From: an uncultured Chromatiaceae bacterium
GTDB taxonomy: Bacteria; Pseudomonadota; Gammaproteobacteria; Enterobacterales; Alteromonadaceae
NCBI GenBank assembly: GCA_946481195.1
Contig: CAMLNG010000262.1
Span: forward strand, 1-5,680
Direction: 5' to 3'
DNA length: 5,680 bases
Below the pieces are notes generated by a model. That model saw only the letters and a program-made list of their open reading frames with translations. It was not told where the DNA came from and searched no databases. Numbering within the stretch: position 1 is the stretch's first letter; each line of letters begins with the position of its first letter. A program made the translations under genes and the position numbers. Of the stretch, positions 1-5,680 are shown piece by piece.

Positions 1-2
1 TG

Positions 3-245
3 GATTCAGTCGCCCGCTCCAACACCACCAACCTGGTGGCGGCAACAAACTCGATGCTGGAAGTGCCGGACTATTGGGTGGTAGACGCAATGGCGACCTA
101 TGAGGTGAACCCGTCGGTCACAGTGCAGTTTAACCTGTATAACCTGCTGGACGAAGAATACGTGCAGTCGCTGAATAACGGCGGCGGCCGTTATCATCAA
201 GGCGCGCCACGTTCGGCCAAGCTGGGTGTGAATGTTGCGTTCTGA
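3..245 (+). CDS. TonB-dependent outer-membrane receptor, C-terminal 80 residues (5' partial); likely catecholate siderophore receptor
   Basis: This is the end of a gene that starts before the window; the frame is open from base 3 to the TGA at 243-245. The 80 residues look like the last strands of a TonB-dependent receptor beta-barrel: alternating aromatic/hydrophobic strands, the family element NLYNLLDEEY (residues 44-53 of the fragment, matching the usual 'N-L-F-D-x-x-Y'), then a glycine-rich loop with RYHQGAPRS, and a terminal strand ending in Phe, the usual C-terminal signal for Bam-dependent outer-membrane insertion. The GAPRS loop and the hydroxylase gene downstream both fit the Fiu/PiuA class, which imports ferric catecholate siderophores using TonB energy. 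The plug and TonB box lie outside the window, so the substrate is inferred from context. The fold assignment is strong; the siderophore class is moderate. Confidence 0.88.
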   Translation, partial: DSVARSNTTNLVAATNSMLEVPDYWVVDAMATYEVNPSVTVQFNLYNLLDEEYVQSLNNGGGRYHQGAPRSAKLGVNVAF

Positions 246-293
246 TTGGATCGCTGTTGAACAGAGCGGTTAAGCTAAGCAGTTAACTAGTAC

Positions 294-319
294 AGAGGCA
301 GCCCTTAGGTCTGCCTTTT
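294..319 (+). terminator. Small hairpin with short T-tract between receptor and hydroxylase genes
   Basis: A perfect 6-bp inverted repeat, AGGCAG (296-301) and CTGCCT (311-316), encloses a 9-base loop and is followed by TTT (317-319); the A/T flanks can add weak pairs. It lies 50 bases after the receptor stop and ends 8 bases before the Shine-Dalgarno site of the hydroxylase gene. It resembles a weak intrinsic terminator or attenuator that would lower read-through from the receptor gene. The stem is short and the T-tract is only four bases counting T316, which is part of the stem, so full termination is doubtful. Confidence 0.4.
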
Positions 320-335
320 CCCATAGAGGTGTCTG

Positions 336-1016
336 ATGTTATTACATATTCCTGCAGTACTGAGCAAAGCTGAAGTGGCCGAATTCCGCCGTTTATTGGC
401 GCAAAGTGACTGGACTGACGGCCGGGCGACAGTGGGGCCACAAGGGGCACAAGTGAAACATAACCGCCAGTTACCGGTCGACAGTCCGTTGGCACGGGAA
501 CTGGGCGCACTGATTTTGCAGCGCTTGTATCAGCATCCGCAGTTTTTATCGGCCGCCTTGCCGCTGCGCACTGTGCCGCCTTTGTTTAACGCCTATAGCG
601 GCGGCGAGCATTATGGCTTACACGTTGATGGCGCAATCCGGATTTTGCCGGGCAGCACTTTAAGTTTAAGAACCGACGTCTCTTCGACCTTGTTTTTGTC
701 GGAGCCGGACGAATACGACGGCGGTGAATTGCAGGTGATGGACACTTACGGCGAACATCAGGTCAAACTGCCGGCCGGTGATTTGATTTTATATCCTTCG
801 ACCAGTCTGCATCAGGTACTACCGGTGACACGCGGTGAACGGGTCTGTAGTTTCTTCTGGAGTCAGAGCCAAATCCGCGACGACGCCAAACGGGCCTTGT
901 TGTATTCGCTGGACCAGCAAATCCAGAGCCTGCGTCAGCAGCTTGGCGACAGTAGTGAAGTGCTGGCACTGACCGGGCATTATCATAATTTGCTGCGGAT
1001 GTGGGCTGAGTTATAA
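336..1016 (+). CDS. piuC: PKHD-type Fe(II)/2-oxoglutarate hydroxylase (PiuC/YbiX family)
   Basis: This is a complete 226-residue protein, the usual length for the PiuC/YbiX family of soluble dioxygenases, which use Fe(II), 2-oxoglutarate and O2. The jelly-roll metal site is visible: H96 and D98 in YGLHVDG, the distal H159 in TSLHQV, and R169 in GERVCSFFW as the likely 2-oxoglutarate anchor. The family signature of SFFW followed by QS and RDD is present at 172-183. The N-terminus ([10 protein letters not shown]) and the C-terminal helical part (about 183-226) match the family plan, so no catalytic element seems to be missing. The ATG at 336 is supported by AGAGGTG at 325-331. The gene follows a TonB-dependent receptor by 90 bases, the classic piuA-piuC / fiu-ybiX arrangement, which points to a role in iron-siderophore use. 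The true hydroxylation substrate of this family is not settled as far as I know. Confidence 0.93.
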   Translation: MLLHIPAVLSKAEVAEFRRLLAQSDWTDGRATVGPQGAQVKHNRQLPVDSPLARELGALILQRLYQHPQFLSAALPLRTVPPLFNAYSGGEHYGLHVDGAIRILPGSTLSLRTDVSSTLFLSEPDEYDGGELQVMDTYGEHQVKLPAGDLILYPSTSLHQVLPVTRGERVCSFFWSQSQIRDDAKRALLYSLDQQIQSLRQQLGDSSEVLALTGHYHNLLRMWAEL

Positions 1017-1017
1017 A
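990..1017 (+). promoter_or_regulatory. Possible sigma-70 promoter overlapping the hydroxylase stop codon
   Basis: TATAAA at 1012-1017 matches five of six bases of the -10 consensus and overlaps the hydroxylase stop codon. TTGCTG at 990-995 matches only the TTG of the -35 consensus, with a 16-base spacer. A start near 1024 would give a leader of about 100 bases before the ATPase ATG at 1122. It would let the ABC operon be transcribed apart from the iron genes. The weak -35 and the chance of an AT-rich stop region make this tentative. Confidence 0.25.
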
Positions 1018-1121
1018 GGGCGCTGAAATATCCGACACACTTTGTAAAGGTATTTAACTGGGCGTCAACAACCGCCTTTGGCATGCTGTATGGGTCTTCT
1101 TTTGTCAGGAACAACCCGGTC

Positions 1122-2003
1122 ATGCTCACAATTACAAATCTAAGCAAAACTTATGATAACGGTGTCAAAGCGCTACAGAATATCAGTCTGAATATCCCTA
1201 AAGGCATGTATGGATTGCTCGGCCCGAACGGCGCCGGCAAATCCAGCCTGATGCGCACCATCGCTACTTTACAATCGGCGGATAGCGGCACTATCCGCTT
1301 TGGCGATATCGATGTGTTAAAAGACCCAAACGCACTGCGCCGCACCCTGGGGTATCTGCCGCAGGATTTTCAGGTCTATCCACGCATTAGCGCTTTTGAT
1401 TTGCTCGATCATCTGGCGGTGCTGAAAGGCCTCAACGAGAAAAAATCACGGCGTGAAACTGTTGAAGCTTTACTGGCGCACGTCAATTTATATCAACACA
1501 AAGATAAAGCCGTCAGCAGCTTTTCCGGCGGTATGCGCCAGCGGTTTGGCATTGCCCAGGCCTTATTGGGTGACCCACAGCTGCTGATTGTCGACGAACC
1601 GACCGCCGGTCTTGATCCGGAAGAACGCAACCGGTTCCACAACCTGCTGGTCAGCCTTGGCGAGGACAAAGTCATTATTCTGTCGACGCATATTGTCGAT
1701 GATGTCGCTGAACTCTGTCCGCAAATGGCGGTACTGGCCGGCGGCCAAATTCTGCTCACCGGCAGCCCGCTGCAGCTGGTTGAAGAGTTGCAGGGCCAGG
1801 TTTGGACTAAAACCGTCAGTCAGTCGGAAGCGCAGGAACTGGAACAGCAATTACCGGTGATCTCCAAGCGCTTATTTGCCGGCCGCACTGTGCTGAATGT
1901 GTTTGCCATTAGCCAACCGCACGGCTTCAGCCCATGCGCCGCCAATCTGGAAGACGTGTATTTCTCTTGTTTGCATCAGGCGCGCCAGCGCCAGTCTGCG
2001 TGA
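1122..2003 (+). CDS. ABC transporter ATP-binding protein, ABC-2 type exporter family
   Basis: A 293-residue cytoplasmic ATPase with every nucleotide-binding element: Walker A GPNGAGKSS (34-42), Q-loop Q81 in YLPQDF, signature FSGGMRQR (134-141), Walker B LLIVDEP (154-160), D-loop GLDP (163-166) and switch histidine H190 in STH. After the core, about 220-293 form an accessory domain ending in NLEDVYF, a common tail in ABC-2 type exporter ATPases. The ATG at 1122 is preferred over the in-frame ATG at 1083. The family normally begins with the MLTITNLSKTY strand, and AGGA lies at 1107-1110 (spacing rather long, 11 bases), whereas nothing like a Shine-Dalgarno site precedes 1083. It is followed 10 bases later by the permease-peptidase gene, so it almost certainly powers that permease. 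Substrate and direction cannot be read from the ATPase. Confidence 0.94.
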   Translation: MLTITNLSKTYDNGVKALQNISLNIPKGMYGLLGPNGAGKSSLMRTIATLQSADSGTIRFGDIDVLKDPNALRRTLGYLPQDFQVYPRISAFDLLDHLAVLKGLNEKKSRRETVEALLAHVNLYQHKDKAVSSFSGGMRQRFGIAQALLGDPQLLIVDEPTAGLDPEERNRFHNLLVSLGEDKVIILSTHIVDDVAELCPQMAVLAGGQILLTGSPLQLVEELQGQVWTKTVSQSEAQELEQQLPVISKRLFAGRTVLNVFAISQPHGFSPCAANLEDVYFSCLHQARQRQSA

Positions 2004-2006
2004 GGA
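2002..2006 (+). promoter_or_regulatory. Shine-Dalgarno site of the permease-peptidase gene, overlapping the ATPase stop
   Basis: GAGGA at 2002-2006 shares two bases with the TGA stop (2001-2003) of the ATPase gene and lies 7 bases before the ATG at 2014. This fixes the start of the long gene at 2014 rather than at the in-frame upstream alternative at 1897. It also suggests that ribosomes ending the ATPase gene re-initiate directly on the permease gene. Confidence 0.8.
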
Positions 2007-2013
2007 CTCCATC

Positions 2014-5000
2014 ATGTTCCTGCAGATGATCCGGTTTGAATGGCGTTATTACCGGCGCCAGCCGTCTTTTTATGTCACCTCAATCTTGTTCTTTTTATTG
2101 GCGTTTTTTGCCACAGCATCCGACAACGTGCAAATCGGTGGCGGTGGCGAAGTCTGGGGCAACGGGCCTTTTGCCATTACCCGGACTATCACCACCATGC
2201 TGATTTTTTCGATGTTTCTGGTGGTGAATTTTGTCAGCAGTGCCGCACTGCGTAACCACGCTAGTCAGATGGAAGAACTGATTTGTACTAAGCCGGTGCC
2301 ACCTTTGTCCTATCAGCTCGGCCGGTTTTTCGGCAGTTATCTGGTGCTGGTGTTTGTCTTTGCCATGGTACCGCTCGGGACTTTATTAGGCTCTTTAATG
2401 CCCTGGGTCGACCAGGCGCGATTTGGCCCGACAGTGCTCAGTTATTATGTCGACGCCTACCTGATTTTTGCGCTGCCGTCGCTGTTTGTGTTGTCGGCGC
2501 TGTTTTACACCATCGCCAGCAAGTTTAAATCGATGCAGGCGATGTATCTGGTCGCTGTAGTGGTGTTTGTGCTCTATCTGATCGCCGGCAGTTTTGCCCA
2601 GTCGCCGGAATACCGCACCACAGCAGCCTTGCTGGACCCTTTTGGTTTACGTTCTTTTGCAGACGTGTCCAGGTACTGGACCATTGTCGAGAAAAACACC
2701 TTGAGTGTCAGTTTCAGCGGTGTATTGCTGCAAAACCGGCTGTTGTGGCTGGCAGTGGGTGTCGTTTTGCTGGCGCTTTTTGGTGGATTGTTTAAGCCAC
2801 TGGCGCTGACGCCAAAAGCCCGCGCCGGCAAAGCCAAAGCGCAAAGCGCAGTGCCGGTGTTTGCGATTCAGAGCTTGCAAACCAAAGCGCAGGCGCCATC
2901 GCAGTGGGCGCAGTTCTGCACACGGCTTGGTTTTGAACTCAAACAAGTCATCTTCAGTGCGCCATTTTTTATGTTGCTGCTGATTTGTATCTTTAACCTG
3001 CTGGCTCCTCTTTTTATGCCACAGCGTTTTTACGGCACCGCCGACTGGCCTTTAACCCAGACCATGATTGAGTTAGTGACGGACTCGAGTAGTTTATTGC
3101 TGGTGCTGATCCTGACTTATTACTGCGCCGAAGTGGTGTGGCGCGAACGCTCGCAAGGCATTGGCGACATTATCGACGCCACGCCGGTGGCCAATATGGT
3201 GCTGTGGTTATCGAAACTGCTGGCGGTTGCTGGCGCTATGTTGCTGATGTATCTGGCTTTTGCCCTGGCGACTATCAGCTATCAGCTACTGAAAGGTTTT
3301 GACGACCTGGACCTGATGCAATATCTGGTGCGCCTTGGCTATTTTAACTTCCTGCCGTTTATGCTGACCGTGGTGCTGGCGTTCCTCATTCAGGTGTTAA
3401 GCCCGAACAAATATGCCGGTATGGGCATTTTTGTGGTGTATTTCATTCTGACGCAAGTGCTGGATGCCTGGGGATTTAACCACCGCATGTGGCATTTTGC
3501 TGCCTCGCCGGCGGCACCTTTCTCCGACTTAAACCGCTTCGGCTGGACCTTAGAAAGCCACAGCTGGTACATGCTGTATTGGGGTGGACTGACCGCCATT
3601 TTGTTTGTGCTGGGCTTTGGTATGTTCCAGCGCGGGCCGGCGCAAAGTCTGGCGGTGCGTTATCAGCAGCTGCGTTATCAGATTGGCGCTGGCGGTCAGG
3701 CCGTGATCCTGCTTGGCAGCCTGGTGTTTGTCAGCAGCGGCGGCTGGATTTATTACAACACCCGTGTACTGAACCAATACGATAGTGCTGAGCAGCAGAT
3801 GGATTTGCAGGCTGATTATGAAAAAGCCTACAAAGCCGGCGCCGACGAGCCAATTCTGGTGGCCCGCAAAGTCGAAGCATTTGTGGATATCTATCCGGAA
3901 CAACGTCAGGTTGATGCCCGCATTGAACAAACATTGGTGAATAAATTCGACAAGCCGGTCAGCAAGATGCTGGTGAACTGGCCGAAATACACCCGCAGTA
4001 TGGAAATTATCGCACCAGGCGCCACCTTAAGCCCACGTGATAATCGCCTCGGCACTGCCTGGCTGGAGTTCAGTACACCAGTGCAACCGGGTGAGACTAT
4101 TGCGATGACTATCAAACTAAGCCGCACCAATCCGGGATTTCAGGATGATGATGTTGATGTCGCGGTGGTCGAAAACGGCACCTTTATCAACAATGCGGAA
4201 TTGCTGCCGCAGTTTGGTTACAACGCTGGCTTTGAACTGCAGGAACGGCATGAACGCAGCAAACGCGGCCTGGAGCCGGTGCAGCGCGCGTATAAACTAG
4301 AGGACAGCAGCCGGTACAACGAAAGTGGTTTTGGCCGCGCCGAAGACTTTATTGATTTCAGCGCGACTGTGTCTACCGCTTCGGATCAAACCGCGCTGGC
4401 ACCCGGTTATCTGAAAAAACAATGGCAACAGGATGGCCGTAGTTATTTCCGTTATGAAATGAATGCGCCGATGTTTAACTTCTACTCTTTCCTGTCAGCG
4501 CGCCTCGCGGTGAAAAAGCAGGATTATCAGGGCGTGTCGCTGGAGGTCTATTACCACCCGACGCACCACTGGAACGTCGACCGGATGATGCAGTCGATGC
4601 AGGACTCGCTGGATTATTTCAACAAAGCGTTTTCGCCTTACCAGCACCAGCAGATGCGCATTATCGAATTCCCGGGATACCGTGATTTTGCCCAGTCCTT
4701 CGCCAATACCGTGCCGTATTCGGAAGGCATTGGTTTTATCAATGACCTGCGTAACGAAGACAGCATCGATATGCCGTACTACGTCACTGCGCACGAAATG
4801 GCGCATCAGTGGTGGGGCCATCAGGTCGGTACTGCCAACGTGCAGGGCAGCGCGGTGATCCCGGAAACGCTGGCGCAATACAGCGCGCTCAGAGTGATGG
4901 AAAGCAAATATGGTCAGGCGAAGTTACGCCAGTTCTTAAAATATGAACTGGACCGTTATTTACGTGGCCGTACTGACGAGAAAGTGGCAGAAGAGCCGCT

Positions 5001-5571
5001 GCTGCGGGCTGAAGGGCAGGGATATATCCATTACCGTAAAGGCTCCATTGTGATGATGGCAATCAAAGACCGGATTGGGGTGGAACGTTTGGATGCAAAC
5101 CTCAAGGCGTTTTTGCAGGAATTCCAGTACAAACAAAATCCGTATCCGACCACGCTGGATTTACTGCGTCATTTAACCGCCGGGGTCAGCAGTGAAGATA
5201 AAGCCTTTATCGAGCAGCAATTTAAGCTCATCACTTTGTATGATTTACGGGTGCTGGACCTGCAAAAAACTGAGTTACCGGATGGACAGCTGCAACTGGA
5301 TTTAACCATTCAGGCGGCGCGGCTCAGTGCCGACGGTAAAGGTGCTGAAACCGAGCAAGTGCTTGACGAAGACATCGACATCGGTGCCTTCAGTGCGGAT
5401 CCGGACAAGTTTTCTGCAGATAACCAGTTGTTGTATCTGCAAAAACACCGGATCAAATCCGGTAAACAGCAGCTGCGCGTGGTGGTGCCAAAAGGCACGG
5501 CTTATATTGGTATCGACCCGCTGATTAAGCTGATTGACCGTGATGCAGCGGATAATATCCGCAAGCTTTAA
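2014..5571 (+). CDS. Fused ABC-2 permease (two six-helix halves) with C-terminal periplasmic M1-type zinc peptidase
   Basis: A 1185-residue inner-membrane protein. Hydrophobic segments read by eye suggest 13 helices: six in the first half (about 19-36, 57-77, 106-128, 148-168, 174-194, 242-260), a basic cytoplasmic linker (261-311), six in the second half (312-333, 357-375, 398-424, 446-464, 468-487, 517-537) and a single anchor (562-579). Positive charges at 11-15, 261-275, 377-379 and 540-554 put the N-terminus inside and residues 580-1185 in the periplasm. The soluble part has a beta-rich N-terminal region (about 610-840), then a gluzincin catalytic core: HEMAH (927-931) with base E928, third ligand E951 in PETLAQY, and Y1007 in YRKGS as the likely transition-state tyrosine. 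PYSEG (901-905) stands where classical M1 enzymes have GxMEN. A beta-rich tail (about 1075-1185) ends with GIDPLIKLIDRD. All catalytic residues are present. The upstream ATPase gene would drive transport. NCBI-style naming is 'ABC transporter permease/M1 family aminopeptidase'; the substrate is unknown. Confidence 0.92.
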   Translation: MFLQMIRFEWRYYRRQPSFYVTSILFFLLAFFATASDNVQIGGGGEVWGNGPFAITRTITTMLIFSMFLVVNFVSSAALRNHASQMEELICTKPVPPLSYQLGRFFGSYLVLVFVFAMVPLGTLLGSLMPWVDQARFGPTVLSYYVDAYLIFALPSLFVLSALFYTIASKFKSMQAMYLVAVVVFVLYLIAGSFAQSPEYRTTAALLDPFGLRSFADVSRYWTIVEKNTLSVSFSGVLLQNRLLWLAVGVVLLALFGGLFKPLALTPKARAGKAKAQSAVPVFAIQSLQTKAQAPSQWAQFCTRLGFELKQVIFSAPFFMLLLICIFNLLAPLFMPQRFYGTADWPLTQTMIELVTDSSSLLLVLILTYYCAEVVWRERSQGIGDIIDATPVANMVLWLSKLLAVAGAMLLMYLAFALATISYQLLKGFDDLDLMQYLVRLGYFNFLPFMLTVVLAFLIQVLSPNKYAGMGIFVVYFILTQVLDAWGFNHRMWHFAASPAAPFSDLNRFGWTLESHSWYMLYWGGLTAILFVLGFGMFQRGPAQSLAVRYQQLRYQIGAGGQAVILLGSLVFVSSGGWIYYNTRVLNQYDSAEQQMDLQADYEKAYKAGADEPILVARKVEAFVDIYPEQRQVDARIEQTLVNKFDKPVSKMLVNWPKYTRSMEIIAPGATLSPRDNRLGTAWLEFSTPVQPGETIAMTIKLSRTNPGFQDDDVDVAVVENGTFINNAELLPQFGYNAGFELQERHERSKRGLEPVQRAYKLEDSSRYNESGFGRAEDFIDFSATVSTASDQTALAPGYLKKQWQQDGRSYFRYEMNAPMFNFYSFLSARLAVKKQDYQGVSLEVYYHPTHHWNVDRMMQSMQDSLDYFNKAFSPYQHQQMRIIEFPGYRDFAQSFANTVPYSEGIGFINDLRNEDSIDMPYYVTAHEMAHQWWGHQVGTANVQGSAVIPETLAQYSALRVMESKYGQAKLRQFLKYELDRYLRGRTDEKVAEEPLLRAEGQGYIHYRKGSIVMMAIKDRIGVERLDANLKAFLQEFQYKQNPYPTTLDLLRHLTAGVSSEDKAFIEQQFKLITLYDLRVLDLQKTELPDGQLQLDLTIQAARLSADGKGAETEQVLDEDIDIGAFSADPDKFSADNQLLYLQKHRIKSGKQQLRVVVPKGTAYIGIDPLIKLIDRDAADNIRKL

Positions 5572-5583
5572 ACCGTTCCTGAT

Positions 5584-5617
5584 AAAAGCAACCCGCCGAT
5601 TGGCGGGTTGCTTTTTT
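5584..5617 (+). terminator. Strong rho-independent terminator, probably bidirectional
   Basis: A perfect 10-bp GC-rich stem, GCAACCCGCC (5588-5597) and GGCGGGTTGC (5602-5611), has a 4-base GATT loop. Six T follow (5612-5617), and AAAA (5584-5587) lies on the other side, so the opposite strand also shows a stem followed by TTTT. It starts 13 bases after the TAA of the permease-peptidase gene and ends the operon. Confidence 0.95.
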
Positions 5618-5624
5618 GCGCCAA

Positions 5625-5680
5625 TCACTGTGCAAAAATCGCTGAACAGCTGCCGGTGATTTGTTGCCTGCGGAACTCTG
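5625..5680 (-). CDS. Possible 3' end of a convergent gene (partial, unidentified)
   Basis: Read on the minus strand from the window edge, one frame gives 17 codons (EFRRQQITGSCSAIFAQ) and then a TGA at 5627-5625, just 8 bases before the terminator hairpin and T-run. A gene ending here would use the same terminator in the opposite direction, which its symmetric A/T flanks would allow. The fragment is too short to recognise a family, and another minus-strand frame is also open here, so this is a suggestion from layout only. Confidence 0.25.
   Translation of the reverse strand, partial: EFRRQQITGSCSAIFAQ

Noticed and set aside
246..335. A Fur box or dedicated promoter for the hydroxylase gene.
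   Set aside because: I found no GATAATGATAATCATTATC-like sequence, and the best -10/-35 pair (TTGAAC at 258-263 with AGTTAA) matches the consensus too poorly.
1083..1121. Upstream in-frame ATG at 1083 as the start of the ATPase, adding 13 residues.
   Set aside because: No Shine-Dalgarno site precedes it, the added residues do not resemble the family N-terminus, and the ATG at 1122 begins exactly at the first conserved strand with AGGA upstream.
1897..2013. Extension of the permease-peptidase gene upstream to 1897, overlapping the ATPase gene.
   Set aside because: The extra 39 residues are an out-of-frame reading of the ATPase C-terminal domain, and GAGGA at 2002-2006 clearly serves the ATG at 2014.
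4495..4878. Long minus-strand open frames inside the peptidase gene (also 3550-3930 and 5302-5628).
   Set aside because: They lie opposite a strongly conserved coding region, show no recognisable domain, and are typical antisense shadows in balanced-GC DNA.
2014..5571. A frameshift or assembly join that artificially fused a permease gene to a peptidase gene.
   Set aside because: The frame is open throughout, the junction (helix 562-579 then a soluble domain) is topologically consistent, and the same fusion is known from other genomes.
1..5680. Mobile elements, CRISPR arrays, tRNA or rRNA genes.
   Set aside because: No transposase or integrase motifs, no regularly spaced repeats, no cloverleaf or rRNA sequence; the window is almost fully covered by the described genes.

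Overview
The window looks like ordinary chromosome from a gammaproteobacterium. Base composition is roughly balanced (about half G+C by eye), the Shine-Dalgarno sites are of the usual AGGA/GAGG type, and a TonB-dependent receptor sits beside a PiuC/YbiX-type hydroxylase. The style is closest to Alteromonadales-like aquatic genera such as Rheinheimera or Shewanella. That placement is an impression from protein style and was not tested.

Layout. All clear genes are on the + strand. Positions 3-245 are the last 80 codons of a TonB-dependent outer-membrane receptor, probably of the catecholate siderophore (Fiu/PiuA) type. A 90-base gap with a small hairpin leads to a complete PKHD-type Fe(II)/2-oxoglutarate hydroxylase (336-1016). 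A 105-base gap, with a weak promoter candidate at its edge, precedes a two-gene ABC transporter operon. Its first gene is an ABC-2 family ATPase (start best placed at 1122, ending 2003). Its second is a very large membrane protein (2014-5571, 1185 residues) that joins a duplicated ABC-2 permease to a gluzincin (M1-type) metallopeptidase. A strong, nearly symmetric rho-independent terminator (5584-5617) closes the operon. The last about 55 bases may be the 3' end of a convergent gene.

How the parts work together. The first pair is an iron module: the receptor would import ferric siderophore across the outer membrane, and the hydroxylase is the usual partner of Fiu/PiuA-type receptors. The second pair is a self-contained machine: the cytoplasmic ATPase would drive the fused 6+6 helix permease, and a thirteenth helix places the zinc peptidase in the periplasm. 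The ATPase stop codon overlaps the Shine-Dalgarno site of the permease-peptidase, which suggests coupled translation. The permease-peptidase fusion is the most interesting item. The architecture recurs in bacterial genomes under the name 'ABC transporter permease/M1 family aminopeptidase', but I know of no established substrate or function. Within it, the third zinc ligand is spaced one residue further than in classical M1 enzymes, and the GxMEN exopeptidase motif is replaced by a PYSE motif.
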